Shown here: positions 53,238 through 60,915 of the stretch, one piece after another
How positions within the stretch are numbered: position 1 is the first letter of the stretch
How the letters are laid out: the number at the start of each line of letters is the position of its first letter
Assembly: GCF_032144095.1 (NCBI RefSeq)
Contig: NZ_JAVSNJ010000001.1
Location: forward strand, 124,001 to 188,000
Length of the DNA: 64,000 bases
Reading direction: 5' to 3'
DNA from: Sphaerochaeta sp032144095
Lineage (GTDB): Bacteria > Spirochaetota > Spirochaetia > Sphaerochaetales > Sphaerochaetaceae
The notes under the pieces: model-generated
Seen by the model: only the letters and a program-made list of their open reading frames with translations
Databases searched by the model: none
What the model was told of the DNA's origin: nothing
Position numbers and translations under genes: made by a program

Positions 53238-53648
53238 ATGAATACCAGGGATCCAAGGATCGATAGGTATATCGCACAGTTTCCAGAGGAGCAGCAGAGC
53301 CGGCTGAAGGCTCTGCGCCTCCTTGTCCATGAGTTGGTACCGGCTGTGGATGAGACGATCAAGTATGCGATGCCCACCTTCCTATACAAGGGGGACCTCA
53401 TATATTTTGCTGCATTCAAGGCCCACATCGGCCTCTATCCCCTACCGGACGCAATCGATCGCTTTTCTGAAGAGCTTCTCCCCTACCATACCTCCAAGGG
53501 TGCCATCCAGTTTCCCATGGACAGGCCTCTTCCCTTGGATTTGGTCAGAAGGATCATTCTCTTCAGGCTTGAGGAGAATGCAAGAGGGGTGGGAGAAAAG
53601 GGAAGGAAGAAACAGAAACCGAAGGCAGGAGAAGATGCTACGCCGTAG
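53238..53648 (+). CDS. DUF1801 domain protein
   Basis: 136 residues. DUF1801 pattern: RIDRYIAQFPEEQQSRLKALRLLVHELVP, DETIKYAMPTFLYKGDLIYFAAFKAHIGLYPLP, and IQFPMDRPLP near the end (each shown in parts). Members include the YdhG/Fra-like iron-chaperone fold, but the role is unproven. The C-terminal tail is very basic (KGRKKQKPKAG). Probably co-transcribed with the aldo/keto reductase 15 bp upstream; its end overlaps the convergent MerR gene by 11 bases. Confidence 0.88.
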   Translation: MNTRDPRIDRYIAQFPEEQQSRLKALRLLVHELVPAVDETIKYAMPTFLYKGDLIYFAAFKAHIGLYPLPDAIDRFSEELLPYHTSKGAIQFPMDRPLPLDLVRRIILFRLEENARGVGEKGRKKQKPKAGEDATP

Positions 53649-54402
53649 GGCTTACACGCTTCTTGGTGAAGATTTGGATGGCATCCCTGAGAAAGGCCGC
53701 CCTACCCTGGTAGTAGGCTGCAAACCTTGGGTCATCGACATAGGTCTGGGCGAGGTTTGCATGGGCCTCTGGGCTGTAGGTGGTCCAGGTATGGAGTAGC
53801 CACTGCTTGTGCAATCTTGCCACTTCCTGGGCAAGGCCCGATGAGGGGTCCTTTGCAGCCTCTGCCTGTTTGAGCTTCTCCAGGATTTCCTTGGCAAGGG
53901 CATCAAACTCTGCATAGTCTGCCTCACTCATGTTCAGCATCTTTGCATTGGCCTTGAAAAGCTCCTCCTCCCCAAAGGAGTTTCGTACCTCCTGTCCGTA
54001 GGTCTTTTCATTCTTTCTGACCAGCTCCCGCTTGAACCCCTCAAACTTGTCGCGCTCTTTCATGGGTCTGTTTTTTTTGCATGCCTGGATGCTCTTTTCG
54101 ACTGTCTGTATAAGTGTTCCGATTTCCCTTTGTTTTTCCATCAGTGCTCTCCTGTGCGATTCCAAGGCGTGCAGACGGTCGAATTCTGGATTGTCGAGTA
54201 TTGCCTTGATACCCTTCAGGTCAAAACCCAGCTCGCGGTAGAAGAGGATCTGCTGAAGACGGTCTACCTCTGCATCCCCATAGATGCGATAGCCTGAACT
54301 GTTGGTTTTCAGGCTCTTGAGCAGGCCCATCCCCTCATAGTGGCGTAGGGTCCTGGTCGTGATGCCTGCAATTTCTGCAAGGGCTCCAATGGTATATTCC
54401 AT
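53638..54402 (-). CDS. MerR family regulator with TipAS-like domain
   Basis: 254 residues. MerR HTH at the N-terminus (YTIGALAEIAGITTRTLRHYEGMGLL, then DRLQQILFYRELGFDL), a coiled coil (LESHRRALMEKQREIGTLIQTVEKS), and a C-terminal TipAS-like antibiotic-binding domain (YGQEVRNSFGEEELF...AHANLAQTYVDDPRFAAYY in parts). TipA-type proteins activate their own promoter on binding drugs such as thiopeptides. The operator and 19-bp-spaced promoter directly upstream (54422-54452) support autoregulation. No exporter gene adjoins. Confidence 0.92.
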   Translation of the reverse strand: MEYTIGALAEIAGITTRTLRHYEGMGLLKSLKTNSSGYRIYGDAEVDRLQQILFYRELGFDLKGIKAILDNPEFDRLHALESHRRALMEKQREIGTLIQTVEKSIQACKKNRPMKERDKFEGFKRELVRKNEKTYGQEVRNSFGEEELFKANAKMLNMSEADYAEFDALAKEILEKLKQAEAAKDPSSGLAQEVARLHKQWLLHTWTTYSPEAHANLAQTYVDDPRFAAYYQGRAAFLRDAIQIFTKKRVSPTA

Positions 54403-54421
54403 CTGCTGCCTCCTGTGTACA

Positions 54422-54452
54422 TCTATACACCTTACCGTAACGGTAAGGTCAA
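54422..54452 (-). promoter_or_regulatory. MerR-type promoter with 19-bp spacer and palindromic operator
   Basis: On the minus strand TTGACC (54452-54447) and TATAGA (54427-54422) are 19 bp apart, the long spacing typical of MerR-controlled promoters. The spacer holds the perfect palindrome ACCTTACCGT-A-ACGGTAAGGT (54429-54449). Confidence 0.9.
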
Positions 54453-54526
54453 CAACAATCGAAACTATGTTGCTTGTATCTACATCCTTAGGATGCGGAT
54501 GGGTGGATCAGGGCTTCCTGGGCACG

Positions 54527-54553
54527 AAAAAAAGAGCCAGCGGCTGCTAGCTC
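54527..54553 (-). terminator. Terminator overlapping the end of the GntR gene
   Basis: On the minus strand GAGCTAGC-AGCC-GCTGGCTC (one G-U pair) is followed by seven T. The stop codon of the GntR gene (54547-54549) lies inside the stem. Confidence 0.85.
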
Positions 54554-55290
54554 CTTTTTTCTGCCTTCCTTGAAGGGTGGATACCCTGTTTGTCAAACTC
54601 CATCACATTCTCGCTGGAGACCCTCAGGTGGTCGACCATTGCCTTGTGGGCAGCTTTTGCATCACGCTTTTCCAGGGCATAGAAGATTTCCCAGTGTCGT
54701 TTGATGGCATCTTCCACGCCACCATCAACCAGGATGCCCTTGCCCATATATTCGCGTAGAAGTGAGGTCAGTACGGTGATGAACATTACCAGAAGGTTGT
54801 TCTTCCCGGCTTTTGCAATGGCAATATGGAAGGCTTCATCAAGGGATACCCTCTGCTTTAGCGGCAGGGATGTATCAGCAAAACTGGAAAGGATCTCGCG
54901 CATCTCCTCCACCTGTTCGTCGGTGATGTATTGGACTGCAAGGTCAACGGAGGAAAGTTCCAGGATCCCCCGCATCTGGGTAAGCTCTTCTGCACTGATG
55001 TTGTCGACCTGCATGATGCGGCTTACCGCATTCATCACCGTGTCCGTCTCAGGCCGTGTCACATAGGCTCCCGATCCGTTCTTGAGGGTCAGCAGGCCAC
55101 GCTCCTGGAGCAGTTTCATCGCTTCCCTGATGATGGGCCTGCTTACATTGTACTGTTTTGCAAGTGCCATCTCGGAGGGCAGCTTTTCTGAAACCCTGGA
55201 GGTGGGGGAGGAGAGGATAACCTCCTCCAGGTGGTCGGCAACTTGCTGGCTTAAGTTTGTTCGTGAGAGGGAAATGTCAGCAATCTTCAC
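54547..55290 (-). CDS. GntR/FadR family transcriptional regulator
   Basis: 247 residues. Winged-helix GntR domain (VADHLEEVILSSP, LPSEMALAKQYNVSRPIIREAMKLLQERGLL, NGSGAYVTRP in parts), then a helical FCD ligand domain (ELTQMRGILELSSVDLAVQYI, DEAFHIAIAKAGKNNLL) with its metal/ligand residues. FadR-type regulators sense sugar acids or organic acids. It closes the TRAP/aldolase locus on the same strand and most likely represses it. Its stop codon is inside its own terminator. Confidence 0.92.
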   Translation of the reverse strand: MKIADISLSRTNLSQQVADHLEEVILSSPTSRVSEKLPSEMALAKQYNVSRPIIREAMKLLQERGLLTLKNGSGAYVTRPETDTVMNAVSRIMQVDNISAEELTQMRGILELSSVDLAVQYITDEQVEEMREILSSFADTSLPLKQRVSLDEAFHIAIAKAGKNNLLVMFITVLTSLLREYMGKGILVDGGVEDAIKRHWEIFYALEKRDAKAAHKAMVDHLRVSSENVMEFDKQGIHPSRKAEKRS

Positions 55291-55349
55291 CGTGGACTCC
55301 TACTTGTTGCATGAAACTGGCCTACAATACTGCAAATACCGGAAAAGTG

Positions 55350-56126
55350 CTACACCAATGCTTGTACCAGCGAGAGGGTCCGGTTTGCCCCTTGCTGCAG
55401 GAAGGAGATGTCATCCCCTACACTGATAAAATCCAGGCCCATATCGATCCAGGTCCTGATCGCCCTCTCGTCCGGCCCGATCGACACCCCTACCGGGATA
55501 CCTGCCTTCTTTGCAGAGAGGATGATCCTCTTTCCCAAGGCTAGCACCTGGGGTTGCATGCTGTTTCCCAAAAGCCCGATCGAGGCGGAAAGGTCGTTGG
55601 GGCCGATGATGATGGCATCAAGGCCTGGTACCGCCAAAATGGCCTCAATGTTCTCGACAGCCTTGCTATGCTCGATCTGGACAATGCGGAGGAAGGAAGA
55701 TTCCGCTTCCTGCAGGTAGGTCCCGATGGGGATCTGGTTGTACCCGATGGCCCTTCTGGGCCCGAATCCCCTGATACCCGAAGGGGGGTAGAGGCAGGCC
55801 TTGATGGCATCCGATGCCTCTTCTGCGGTGAGGACCATCGGGATGATGATCCCGTCGATCCCCATCTCCAGGACAGGCTTGATGACGGCAGGATTGTTTT
55901 CCGTAACCCGTACAAAGGCTGCAGAGCCTCCGGCATTGGCAGCCATCACATGCATCTGCAGGTTGTGCTTGTCGAAGGGGCCATGCTCTGCGTCGATCCA
56001 GATGAAGTCATAGCCGTAGACGGCCATGGCTTCTGTAATGGAAGGGTCGGTGAAGAATACATGGCCACCGATGACCTTGCAGCCTCCCTCGTGCATTGCC
56101 TTGAGCAGGGCCTTCGCCTTGTTCAT
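55350..56126 (-). CDS. HpcH/HpaI family aldolase
   Basis: 258 residues. Class II aldolase motifs: VIGGHVFFTDPSITEAMAVYGYDFIWIDAEHGPFD (metal and general-base region), FVRVTENNPAVIKPVLEMGIDGIIIPMV, SGIRGFGPRRA and DAIIIGPNDLSASIG in parts. Members cleave 2-keto-3-deoxy sugar acids (for example ketodeoxyglucarate) to pyruvate or tartronate semialdehyde plus an aldehyde. It overlaps the DapA-family gene by 4 bases. Two aldolases in the same operon point to breakdown of a sugar acid imported by the TRAP system. Confidence 0.92.
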   Translation of the reverse strand: MNKAKALLKAMHEGGCKVIGGHVFFTDPSITEAMAVYGYDFIWIDAEHGPFDKHNLQMHVMAANAGGSAAFVRVTENNPAVIKPVLEMGIDGIIIPMVLTAEEASDAIKACLYPPSGIRGFGPRRAIGYNQIPIGTYLQEAESSFLRIVQIEHSKAVENIEAILAVPGLDAIIIGPNDLSASIGLLGNSMQPQVLALGKRIILSAKKAGIPVGVSIGPDERAIRTWIDMGLDFISVGDDISFLQQGANRTLSLVQALV

Positions 56127-57046
56127 AGGTTGAGCCCCAGGCGCTTTCTCATGGCACTCTCCAGCCTGATGAGGCTTTCGATCTCATGGATGCCGTTCTC
56201 GTTGAGCAGGCTCACACTCTTCGACCGGGTGGTCAGGCTCATCGGGACTCCTGTCAGGTCGCAGTGGTATTTTGCATTGACAGGATACGAACGTGCCTCA
56301 GTTATCCCTGCAATAGTAAGGAAGTCACTGACCTCCCTGGCAAGCTCAGGCTGGGTTTTGTAATGGGTGTACATCCATTTGTAGATGTCGATGTGGAAGT
56401 TCGCCATCACCCCGTTGTAGCCGTGGTAGCCTGCAATGAGGGAGTCCAGCAAGGTGGAGGTATTGGCGTTGAACAGGGCCAGGTCAGTTCCCTTCACCAG
56501 CTCGACACGGCGTTTCTCGATCTCCAGGCTGCAGGACACGTCCTTGAGGAAGACCAGCTTCCCCCGTTTTGCACAGGAGGCGAGAAACTCGTCAGAGAGC
56601 AGACGCAAATACGGGTAGGGGCACTCGTAGAGGCCAAAGGTGACAGAGGGAAGCTGGGCAAAGATGTCCTCTGCATTGGCTGTGAAGACCGTCTCGCCTT
56701 CTTCCTGCTTTGCCATGCGGTTGGCCACCAGAACTACGGCATCGATGCCTGTCTCTGCCATCGCACCTAGCTGCTGGATCTGCTGGTGGTGGCCGTCGGC
56801 GGTATGTCCAGAGGCGATGACCTTCACCCGACCATCAGAGGCCTCGACAACAGCCTTGGCTATGTCAAGCTTCTCCTGCTCGGAGAGGAAGAACATCTCG
56901 CTGGATTGGCAAACGGCGAAGATGCCATCGCAGCCACGCTCTACATACCAGTCGACCAGGGCAGATACTGCCTTGAAGTCAACCTTGTTCTCTTCGGTAA
57001 ATGGGGTGATCATAGTCGGCCAACAGCCGTTATAGATTTTTTTCAT
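56123..57046 (-). CDS. Dihydrodipicolinate synthase/N-acetylneuraminate lyase family protein
   Basis: 307 residues. DapA-type class I aldolase barrel: GCWPTMITPFTEENKVD, GCDGIFAVCQSSEMFFLS, VIASGHTADGHHQQ, the Tyr in FGLYECPYPY and the Schiff-base Lys in LVFLKDVSCSLE. The usual GTTGE motif of DapA/NanA is replaced by VCQSSE, so it is unlikely to be the true lysine-pathway enzyme; many such proteins act on 2-keto-3-deoxy sugar acids. Fits a catabolic role beside the HpaI-type aldolase and the TRAP importer. Confidence 0.88.
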   Translation of the reverse strand: MKKIYNGCWPTMITPFTEENKVDFKAVSALVDWYVERGCDGIFAVCQSSEMFFLSEQEKLDIAKAVVEASDGRVKVIASGHTADGHHQQIQQLGAMAETGIDAVVLVANRMAKQEEGETVFTANAEDIFAQLPSVTFGLYECPYPYLRLLSDEFLASCAKRGKLVFLKDVSCSLEIEKRRVELVKGTDLALFNANTSTLLDSLIAGYHGYNGVMANFHIDIYKWMYTHYKTQPELAREVSDFLTIAGITEARSYPVNAKYHCDLTGVPMSLTTRSKSVSLLNENGIHEIESLIRLESAMRKRLGLNL

Positions 57047-57058
57047 GGATAGGACTCC

Positions 57059-58351
57059 TTATACGATAAGCCCGGTTGCCTTTGGTAGGAAAAGGGTGAC
57101 TTCGGGGATGTAGGTGATGATTACCAGGACAATCAACATGACAATGATGGGCCAGATGATCTCGCGCATGATGCCTTTCAAGGGGGTTCCGGATATGCCG
57201 GAGGTTATGAACAGGAGCATGCCAAACGGTGGGGTAGAGAGCCCTACCATCATATTGAAGGTAACAACCAGGCCAAAGTGGACCATGTCGATCCCCAAGG
57301 CACTGGCTACAGGGATCATGATGGGGACAAAGACCAGCTGGATGGTGGAGGTGTCCATGAACATACCCAAGATAAGGATGACTATGTTCACCAGGAAGAG
57401 GAAGGTGTACTTGCTTGCAGTGAAGCTGAGGATCCAGTTGCCGATGTTGGCTGCAAGCTGTTCCCTTGCAACGATGTAGCTGATGACAGCGGCTGCCCCG
57501 ATCATGATACTGGTTGCCCCAATGTCCTTGATGGAGGTTTTCACCACTTCAATGAGGTCCTGTATGCCCATTGCCCTATAGGCAAAGACCGATACAAGGA
57601 TGGCATAGAGACCGGCTATGGCTCCGGCTTCTGTCGGGGTCATGACCCCTGTGTAGATTCCCACCAGGAGGATGACCGGGGTCATCAAGGCGGGCAGGGC
57701 GCTGAAGGTGAAGCGCAGGAAGGTCTTCCATACGATCCTCTCCCCCCTGGGGTAGTTTCGTTTCTTGGAGACGATGGCAACGTAGATCATCAAGAAGAGG
57801 GCCAAGAGGATGGCTGGGATCATCCCACCCATGAAGAGGGCCCCTACGGAGGTGCTGCTCAGCATGGCATAGATCACCAGGGGTATGGAAGGGGGGAAGA
57901 TGGGCCCGATGGTAGCCGATGCGGCGGTGATCGCGCAGGCAAACTCGGCATCGTAGCCATCATCTTTCATCGCTGCTATCTCTATCTTGCCAAGGCCTGC
58001 GGCATCGGCAATGGCCGAGCCTGTCATGCCTGAGAAGATCAGGGAGGCGAGGATGTTCACATGGCCTAGGGAGCCTCGCATCCTGCCGCAGAGGCCGCCG
58101 GCGAACTTGAAGATCATGTCGGTGACCTTGCCTGAGTTCATGACGTTTGCGGTGAAGATGAACAGGGGCACTGCGATGATGACATAGTTGGTGTAGTAGG
58201 TGTTCATAACCTGGTTTACAATCAGGCTCAGGTCTCCTCCCTTTACCAGGAAGTAGCATGCTGCGGCAGAAAGCATCCCTATTGCGATAGGCATCCTAAG
58301 CAGGAATATCAGGATAAAAACGATGAGGGTTATCAGTAGTGGAAAGCTCAT
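57059..58351 (-). CDS. dctM: TRAP transporter large permease
   Basis: 430 residues, about 12 membrane segments, with the DctM landmarks: FLLRMPIAIGMLSAAACYFLV near the start, GGLCGRMRGSLGHVNILASLIFSGMTGSAIADAAG in parts, IGPIFPPSIPLVIYAML, and STPPFGMLLFITSGIS. It carries the transport path driven by the Na+ gradient. The start overlaps the end of the small subunit gene by 4 bases. Confidence 0.95.
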   Translation of the reverse strand: MSFPLLITLIVFILIFLLRMPIAIGMLSAAACYFLVKGGDLSLIVNQVMNTYYTNYVIIAVPLFIFTANVMNSGKVTDMIFKFAGGLCGRMRGSLGHVNILASLIFSGMTGSAIADAAGLGKIEIAAMKDDGYDAEFACAITAASATIGPIFPPSIPLVIYAMLSSTSVGALFMGGMIPAILLALFLMIYVAIVSKKRNYPRGERIVWKTFLRFTFSALPALMTPVILLVGIYTGVMTPTEAGAIAGLYAILVSVFAYRAMGIQDLIEVVKTSIKDIGATSIMIGAAAVISYIVAREQLAANIGNWILSFTASKYTFLFLVNIVILILGMFMDTSTIQLVFVPIMIPVASALGIDMVHFGLVVTFNMMVGLSTPPFGMLLFITSGISGTPLKGIMREIIWPIIVMLIVLVIITYIPEVTLFLPKATGLIV

Positions 58352-58881
58352 ACCTTGTGTACCTCCCCGAGAATCGGGTCAACCAGATGGTCGTGACTAT
58401 CTTTGAGAATGCCTCTGATCACCTTCCAGTCCTCTACAATAGGGGCAATGGTGTATCCGATGATGGAGACGACAAAGTAGGTAAAGGGAAGGAATATCCA
58501 GGTATAGGAGACCCTCAGTACAGGTGTCTTCTGGAACCCAAGGAAAAACGCGTACTTGAAGGAAGGTACGATCATGAGGGCAAAGGTGACGACGATCAAC
58601 AGATTTCCCAACATCCTTGCCCACGCAGCCACTTTGGGGCTGTAGGCTTCATAGAGCATGGAAAACTGGACATGCCCTTTCCGGCGCATGGTGTAGCAGG
58701 CTCCGAGGATTACGGTCCAACAGAAACCAATAACAATGACATCTTGTGTCCAGGTAAGTGGGTGGTTGATCACATAGCGGAAAAACACTTGCAGGATGAA
58801 GGCGGTGAACAACAAGACAAAAGAGAGTATGGGAATGTAGATTTCCATGACATCTCTCAGGAACAGAGCTATTTTTTTCAA
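58348..58881 (-). CDS. dctQ: TRAP transporter small permease, TTG start
   Basis: About 177 residues with four membrane segments (IYIPILSFVLLFTAFILQVFFRYVI, WTQDVIVIGFCWTVILGACY, MLGNLLIVVTFALMIVP, FTYFVVSIIGYTIAP in parts), the DctQ layout. The start is a TTG at 58881: GGAGG lies 7 bases upstream and the protein then begins MKKIALFLRD. Longer ATG starts pass through the stem-loop and the ribosome site, so they are unlikely. It overlaps dctM by 4 bases. Confidence 0.9.
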   Translation of the reverse strand: MKKIALFLRDVMEIYIPILSFVLLFTAFILQVFFRYVINHPLTWTQDVIVIGFCWTVILGACYTMRRKGHVQFSMLYEAYSPKVAAWARMLGNLLIVVTFALMIVPSFKYAFFLGFQKTPVLRVSYTWIFLPFTYFVVSIIGYTIAPIVEDWKVIRGILKDSHDHLVDPILGEVHKV

Positions 58882-58913
58882 GGGGTAACCTCCGTAGCTG
58901 TTAATACAAGAAC

Positions 58914-58938
58914 ATCCGGAGCCCCTAAGGCTCCGGAT
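58914..58938 (-). promoter_or_regulatory. Intercistronic stem-loop between dctP and dctQ
   Basis: ATCCGGAGCC (58914-58923) and GGCTCCGGAT (58929-58938) form a perfect 10-bp stem with a 5-base loop, 12 bases past the dctP stop. No U-tract. Likely protects the dctP message or dampens read-through. Confidence 0.65.
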
Positions 58939-58950
58939 AGGGATCATTCG

Positions 58951-59955
58951 TTATTTTCCAGCTGCCTGGACCTTCTCGAACATTGCCTTGTCCCAGGTCT
59001 TTGCATAGTCACTGGCAAGGTAGAGTTTCAGAACGTGGTCGCTGAAGGCATCAAGGTCAGCATAGTAGATTTTCAGGCCAGCCTGCTTGAAGAAATCCAC
59101 CAGCTCTGCCTCTGCCTTGAGGTTGGTCTCATCACAATACTTGATACCGGCCTTCACCCCTTCCATGACCCAGCCTTTCTGCTGCTCAGTGAGGGACTGC
59201 CATTTTTTCTCGTTGATGGCGGGCCACACGCTGTCAACCAGGTGGTTGGTGATGGTGATGGACTTGGTGACTTCATAGAACTTTGCATTCTTGGTAGATG
59301 GGAGGGGGTTGTCCTGTCCATCGACGGTCTTGGTCTGCAAGGCCATGTAGAGCTCACTGAAGGAGATCGGGGTGGGGTTTGCGCCAAGGGCCTTTCCAAG
59401 GAAGATCCATGAATCGGAGTTGGGCATTCTGAGGTTGACACCCTTGAGGTCGGCTGGTGTCTTGATGGGCTTGTCCTGGACCAGGTTGAGCTGGCGGGTT
59501 CCCAGGTATTCGGCACCGAGGGGCCTGATGCCCTGTTCTTTGGCGATGCGTTCGAATACTTCAGCTCCGATGGGACCATTGAGTACTGAGGTCATGTGCT
59601 CGTAGGTCTTGAAGATGTATCCGGCTGTGAACATGGAGACCCAAGGGGATCCATCGGTAAGCCAGGATGCACTGGTTGCGGTGATGTCAGCCTGTCCGCT
59701 CTTGACGGCAGAGACTTCCTGTTCCTGCTTGAAGAGGGAAGCCGAGTCATAGGTGAGGACCTTGATCTGTCCACCAGAGGCTTTTTCGACAGTCTCCTTG
59801 AAGACTCTCATGGCCCCGGCATGGGCGTCGGTGGGTACTGCAGTCATGGTATAGACCAGTTCCACGGGTTTTGCAGCAGATTCTGCTGCACCTTGTGCGA
59901 ATGCCATTGGCAGGGCCATGGCGATCAGCAAGAGTACGACGGTAAGTTTTTTCAT
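58951..59955 (-). CDS. dctP: TRAP transporter substrate-binding protein
   Basis: 334 residues: signal peptide (LTVVLLLIAMALPMAFAQGAAE), then a DctP-type protein: VPTDAHAGAMRVFKETVEK, TYDSASLFKQEQEVSAVKSGQADIT, the Arg-bearing PADLKGVNLRMPNS that grips the ligand carboxylate, and LYMALQTKTVDGQDNPLPS (shown in parts). It binds an organic or sugar acid outside the membrane. First gene of the dctP-dctQ-dctM-lyase-aldolase-gntR run. AAGGAGGAG precedes the ATG. Confidence 0.95.
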   Translation of the reverse strand: MKKLTVVLLLIAMALPMAFAQGAAESAAKPVELVYTMTAVPTDAHAGAMRVFKETVEKASGGQIKVLTYDSASLFKQEQEVSAVKSGQADITATSASWLTDGSPWVSMFTAGYIFKTYEHMTSVLNGPIGAEVFERIAKEQGIRPLGAEYLGTRQLNLVQDKPIKTPADLKGVNLRMPNSDSWIFLGKALGANPTPISFSELYMALQTKTVDGQDNPLPSTKNAKFYEVTKSITITNHLVDSVWPAINEKKWQSLTEQQKGWVMEGVKAGIKYCDETNLKAEAELVDFFKQAGLKIYYADLDAFSDHVLKLYLASDYAKTWDKAMFEKVQAAGK

Positions 59956-59972
59956 TGTTCTCCTCCTTGGAA

Positions 59973-60080
59973 GCCGAAAATCGGCATAAACAATGTTCAG
60001 GATTGTGACTCGGCCAAAACCGAGGATTCCGATGCCTACGGCAAAGAGAAAATCTGTAAAGCTGTAAAGCTGTCTTACAG
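59973..60080. promoter_or_regulatory. Palindromes upstream of dctP
   Basis: Three inverted repeats lie in the dctP promoter region: GCCGA-AAA-TCGGC (59973-59985), CTCGG-N6-CCGAG (60009-60024) and CTGTAA-N7-TTACAG (60062-60080), the last preceded by a tandem CTGTAAAG. The last, or a pair of them, is a candidate GntR operator. Assignment is by position only. Confidence 0.45.
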
Positions 60081-60205
60081 GTTATGTTCTCATGGGTTTA
60101 GCCCTTTGTCAAACAGTTTTTTGAGGAAACCTGGAAAATGCTCCCCACAGGGAAAGAAACGACCCAAGAAAGGGGGAGGACGAAGATACAGCAAAAGCAA
60201 AACAA

Positions 60206-60258
60206 AAAAACAGAAACAGAAATAAAAATTAAAACAAAAACAGAAACAGAAATAAAAA
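60206..60258. repeat. A-rich tandem direct repeat
   Basis: AAAAACAGAAACAGAAATAA and the next bases occur twice with a period of 30 bp (60206-60228 and 60236-60258) in a stretch with almost no T or G on the plus strand. It lies downstream of the yhcH terminator. Read on the minus strand it is a long U-rich tail. Confidence 0.7.
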
Positions 60259-60263
60259 CAAAA

Positions 60264-60285
60264 AAGCACGGGCTCTGCCGTGCTT
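60264..60285 (-). terminator. Terminator of the YhcH-family gene
   Basis: GCACGG-GCTCTG-CCGTGC, extended by A/T pairs, followed on the minus strand by six T and a further U-rich tract. It begins 20 bases after the stop codon. Confidence 0.85.
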
Positions 60286-60305
60286 TCGTCAAAGGAAACC
60301 CTTGT

Positions 60306-60758
60306 TTACATCAGGATCTTGAAGACAACCTTCAACACATCACACGATTTCTCATCCACCAGGTTGGGTGCATGGCCCTCTCCGGGGAAAAAGACCACAA
60401 AGCTTCCCTCTTTTGCATGGTAGGATGTCTGTTTCTCGCCCTTGCCCATGAGGAAATCCTTGGTTGGGTCATAGACTGTGGTTGGGGTGAACGACGCTGT
60501 TGAAGCGATGTCCATCCGTTCAAACCCCTTGAGAAGGATCTGCACATCGGCTTCCTTTCTGTGTACCTCGTACTCGGAGGCTTCCTGTTTCTCCGTCTTG
60601 TAGGTAAACAGATTGTAGCGGAGGTTGGGTTTGTCTGTAGTGTAGCTGCCCAACGGAAGGGTAGCAAGTTTTCCGCTTTCAAGAATCTCCAGGACCTGCT
60701 GAAGGGCAGGGAGGGTGGAGACATACCGATGCATCTGGGATATCTGGTCTAGTATCAT
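60306..60758 (-). CDS. YhcH/YjgK/YiaL family protein
   Basis: 150 residues, the family length. Cupin-like beta-sandwich motifs: YNLFTYKTEKQEASEYEVHRKEADVQILLKG in parts (the His/Glu metal ligands around EVHRKEADVQ) and EGSFVVFFPGEGHAPNL (second His). Relatives include NanQ, a sialic-acid anomerase, and YiaL of the diketogulonate pathway, so the protein probably opens or mutarotates a sugar acid ring. It lies upstream of the TRAP operon on the same strand, behind its own terminator, and likely serves the same pathway. Confidence 0.9.
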   Translation of the reverse strand: MILDQISQMHRYVSTLPALQQVLEILESGKLATLPLGSYTTDKPNLRYNLFTYKTEKQEASEYEVHRKEADVQILLKGFERMDIASTASFTPTTVYDPTKDFLMGKGEKQTSYHAKEGSFVVFFPGEGHAPNLVDEKSCDVLKVVFKILM

Positions 60759-60915
60759 TGGGTACCTCGTTTTGAGCCTAGCATACAGAAAGAAGGTACG
60801 AAGGGAAAGTGCACTACACCACTCTCTGGTGAGTCGGGGTCATCGCTACCCTTGCCGATAGCCTCTCCATTTCACTATCTTATGCCTATGCCACAGGGCA
60901 AAACAAGGAGTCTTC

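Noticed and set aside
56123..57046. Calling the DapA-family gene dapA or nanA
   Set aside because: The signature GTTGE is changed and the operon is catabolic, so a specific symbol is not supported.
58339..59412. Long plus-strand open frame (357 codons) opposite the TRAP genes
   Set aside because: It is antisense to dctQ and dctP, which have clear family motifs; its translation is low-complexity in character and has no ribosome site.
60206..60258. Tandem repeat as a possible CRISPR array
   Set aside because: Only two A-rich units, a spacing too short for spacers, and no cas genes anywhere in the window.
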